The notes under the pieces were generated by a model. The model was not told the DNA's origin. It saw only the letters and a program-made list of their open reading frames with translations, and made no database searches. A program made the position numbers and the translations under genes. From Bacteroidales bacterium UBA1204 (GTDB lineage: Bacteria; Bacteroidota; Bacteroidia; Bacteroidales; F082): 8,011 bases of DNA. The DNA lies in the NCBI GenBank assembly GCA_002310075.1, contig DBXU01000088.1, positions 4,992-13,002 on the forward strand, written 5' to 3'. This document shows positions 6,587-8,011 of this stretch, one piece after another. Every line of letters begins with the position of its first letter. Position 1 is the first letter of the stretch.

Positions 6587-7542
6587 TTATTTGTGGTGGA
6601 GATTCTGGTGAGTTTGAAATTTCCGTCAAAAGTGCCCATGTTGTAAAAAAGAATCTGAACCCACGTCAATACGATTCTTACATTATTGTGGTTTCAAAAA
6701 AAGGATGGTATGGTCTCCTTGACGACGGTTCGCATGTTGAGATTGACAAGAATGATTTTTCCATGAAAATTGACGATCGTAAGGTGAAATTCGATGTGGC
6801 TTTCAATGCAGTGCATGGTGAGCCTGGAGAAAATGGGCCGCTTTCGGGTTATCTTGAACTGATGGGAATCCCTTGCACTTCATCAGATCAAACCACATGC
6901 GCCCTTACGTTTCATAAAGATTTCTGCAAGCGTGTCGTAGCGTCCTATGGGGTTAATGTGTCACCCTCGGTGCTTATTAACAAGGGCGATGACTACGATG
7001 CAGGGAGAATCATAGAAGAGATAGGCTTGCCCATGTTTGTAAAACCGACTTGCAATGGGTCGAGCGTTGGTGTGACCAAGGTGAAAACCGCAGAACAGTT
7101 TATTCCAGCCGTTGACACGGCTATGGCTGCGGGTGGACAGGTGATGTGCGAAAAATTTGTCAAGGGTCGTGAGTTCGGCTGTGGAGCCATGAACTATAAA
7201 GGAAAGATGATGGTGTTCCCCTTGACGGAGATATGCAGTAAGAACGAGTTTTTCGATTACGAGGCAAAGTATACTGCTGGCAAGTGTGACGAAGTGACCC
7301 CAGCCCAAGTTGATGAGGATGTTGAAATCGAAATCAAGGCTACCACGGCCATGTTGTATGAGAAGTTGGAGTGTAAGGGTTTTGTTCGAATGGATTATAT
7401 CGTCAGCGAAGACGGCGTTTTCTTCATCGAAGCCAATATCGTCCCGGGTATGTCGGAGGCCAGCATCATTCCAGCACAGGCTCGATGTTTTGGGTTGACA
7501 TTGGAGCAGCTGTTTGGAATGGCAATTGAGAATGTCCTATAA
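6571..7542 (+). CDS. ddl: D-alanine--D-alanine ligase
   Basis: Cytoplasmic ATP-grasp ligase that joins two D-alanines using ATP; MurF adds the dipeptide to the peptidoglycan precursor. At 323 residues it has normal family length. The N-terminal motif IICGGDSGEFEISVKSA (6-22) carries the conserved Glu (E16). VHGEPGENGPLSGYLELMGIPCTSSD (81-106) is the typical second motif. MFVKPTCNGSSVGVTKV (155-171) holds the ATP-binding Lys and the conserved Ser164. FFDYEAKY (227-234) is the omega loop, and its Tyr234 fits D-Ala-D-Ala rather than D-Ala-D-lactate synthesis. FVRMDY (271-276) and FIEANIVPGMSEAS (285-298) supply the metal-binding Asp, Glu and Asn. One oddity: the NTxPGM motif common in the family reads NIVPGM here. 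The start ATG follows an A-rich leader. The gene appears monocistronic, ending at the terminator hairpin directly downstream. Confidence 0.97.
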   Translation: MKNVAIICGGDSGEFEISVKSAHVVKKNLNPRQYDSYIIVVSKKGWYGLLDDGSHVEIDKNDFSMKIDDRKVKFDVAFNAVHGEPGENGPLSGYLELMGIPCTSSDQTTCALTFHKDFCKRVVASYGVNVSPSVLINKGDDYDAGRIIEEIGLPMFVKPTCNGSSVGVTKVKTAEQFIPAVDTAMAAGGQVMCEKFVKGREFGCGAMNYKGKMMVFPLTEICSKNEFFDYEAKYTAGKCDEVTPAQVDEDVEIEIKATTAMLYEKLECKGFVRMDYIVSEDGVFFIEANIVPGMSEASIIPAQARCFGLTLEQLFGMAIENVL

Positions 7543-7545
7543 AAG

Positions 7546-7571
7546 AAAAAGGAGCCAACCGGCTCCTTTTT
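7546..7571. terminator. Bidirectional intrinsic terminator between ddl and frr
   Basis: A GC-rich stem GGAGCC (7551-7556) pairs with GGCTCC (7561-7566) around an AACC loop, and is extended by five A:T pairs from flanking AAAAA (7546-7550) and TTTTT (7567-7571). The plus strand gives a hairpin followed by a T tract just after the ddl stop. The minus strand gives the same structure, T-rich side downstream, about 20 bases after the frr stop. It can therefore end both convergent genes. Confidence 0.88.
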
Positions 7572-7591
7572 CCTTTAAGAAAGTTCGCTGT

Positions 7592-8011
7592 TTAAACAGT
7601 CATAATATCTTTCGACTTCAATTCAGTGAGGTCGTCGATTTTCTTGATATACTTATCGGTGAGTTTTTGGATTTCTTCTTGCAAAAGCTTTGACTCATCT
7701 TCAGAGATGGTGTCCTTTTCCAGCTTCTTGGCATCGTCGTTGGCGTTGCGGCGGATACCACGAATGCCTACTTTGGCTTCCTCGGCAGCGGTCTTGGTGC
7801 GTTTCACAAGTTCTTGACGACGTTCTTCTGTCAAGGCAGGGACACTGATACGAAGCACTTCACCGTTGTTCATCGGGTTGAATCCCAGGTTGGCATTCAA
7901 GATGGCTTTGGCTATGTTGTTCAAGGCGCTCTTGTCGAAAGGCTGCACGACAATCATACGGGCATCAATACAGCCGATGTTAGCAGTTTGCTCGATGGGC
8001 ACCGTCGTGCC
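7592..8011 (-). CDS. frr: Ribosome recycling factor, C-terminal part (cut by window edge)
   Basis: Cytoplasmic translation factor that works with EF-G to split the ribosome after termination. The last 139 residues and the TAA stop (7594-7592) are visible. They begin GTTVPIEQTANIGCIDARMIVVQPFDKS, matching the family segment near residue 45 of the usual ~186-residue protein, and run through AILNANLGFNPMNNGEVLRISVPALTEERRQELVK, the conserved IRGIRRNANDDAKK helix and an ISEDESKLLQEEIQKLTDKYIKKID ending. About 45 N-terminal residues lie beyond the right edge. The GTG codon at 8002-8000 could be mistaken for a start, but it is the internal Val of GTTVP. Convergent with ddl and shares its terminator. 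Identification is secure. Confidence 0.97.
   Translation of the reverse strand, partial: GTTVPIEQTANIGCIDARMIVVQPFDKSALNNIAKAILNANLGFNPMNNGEVLRISVPALTEERRQELVKRTKTAAEEAKVGIRGIRRNANDDAKKLEKDTISEDESKLLQEEIQKLTDKYIKKIDDLTELKSKDIMTV

Noticed and set aside
6571..7542. Vancomycin-resistance type D-Ala-D-Lac or D-Ala-D-Ser ligase
   Set aside because: The omega loop has EAKY with the Tyr typical of D-Ala-D-Ala ligases, and no vanH or vanX-like genes are nearby.
8000..8002. GTG as a start codon for a shortened ribosome recycling factor
   Set aside because: The reading frame stays open to the window edge and the upstream residues (GTT) continue the family sequence, so this is an internal valine of a gene cut by the edge.
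1..8011. Mobile element, CRISPR array, defence system or RNA gene
   Set aside because: Nearly every base is accounted for by housekeeping or envelope genes. I saw no transposase, terminal inverted repeats, spaced repeats, tRNA or structured RNA; the three spacers (981-1099, 6484-6570, 7543-7591) are short.

Overview
The window looks like ordinary chromosomal core sequence from a member of the Bacteroidota, most likely the order Bacteroidales (Prevotella-like; the genus is a guess). The main signs are a type IX secretion (T9SS) C-terminal sorting domain, gene starts with A-rich leaders instead of Shine-Dalgarno sequences, and intergenic matches to the Bacteroidota promoter (-33 TTG, about 20 nt, -7 TAnnTTTG). 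I see no transposase, integrase, CRISPR array, tRNA or rRNA.

Layout: (1) 1-980, minus strand: the first 326 codons of alaS (alanyl-tRNA synthetase), cut by the left edge. (2) 981-1099: a short divergent promoter region. (3) 1100-2436, plus strand: a membrane-anchored M23 metallopeptidase followed after 2 bases by a small MerR-type regulator, probably one operon. (4) 2437-6483, minus strand: a three-gene overlapping unit, transcribed as PASTA-domain membrane protein, then a secreted T9SS-sorted protein of unknown function, then an RluD-type pseudouridine synthase. Its last gene abuts the MerR gene tail to tail with no base between them. (5) 6484-6570: a second short divergent promoter region. 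(6) 6571-7542, plus strand: D-alanine--D-alanine ligase. (7) 7546-7571: a terminator hairpin that works in both directions. (8) 7592-8011, minus strand: the C-terminal 139 codons of frr (ribosome recycling factor), cut by the right edge.

The genes fall into two themes: translation (alaS, frr, the pseudouridine synthase) and cell envelope or peptidoglycan (M23 peptidase, PASTA protein, Ddl, the T9SS cargo). Ddl makes the D-Ala-D-Ala dipeptide of peptidoglycan precursors. The M23 enzyme is expected to cut peptidoglycan cross-links. The PASTA protein has an extracytoplasmic part of a type associated with peptidoglycan sensing. I did not find a clearly new system. The least explained parts are the roughly 700-residue T9SS cargo protein embedded by overlap between two housekeeping-type genes, and the small MerR protein tied to the M23 peptidase.
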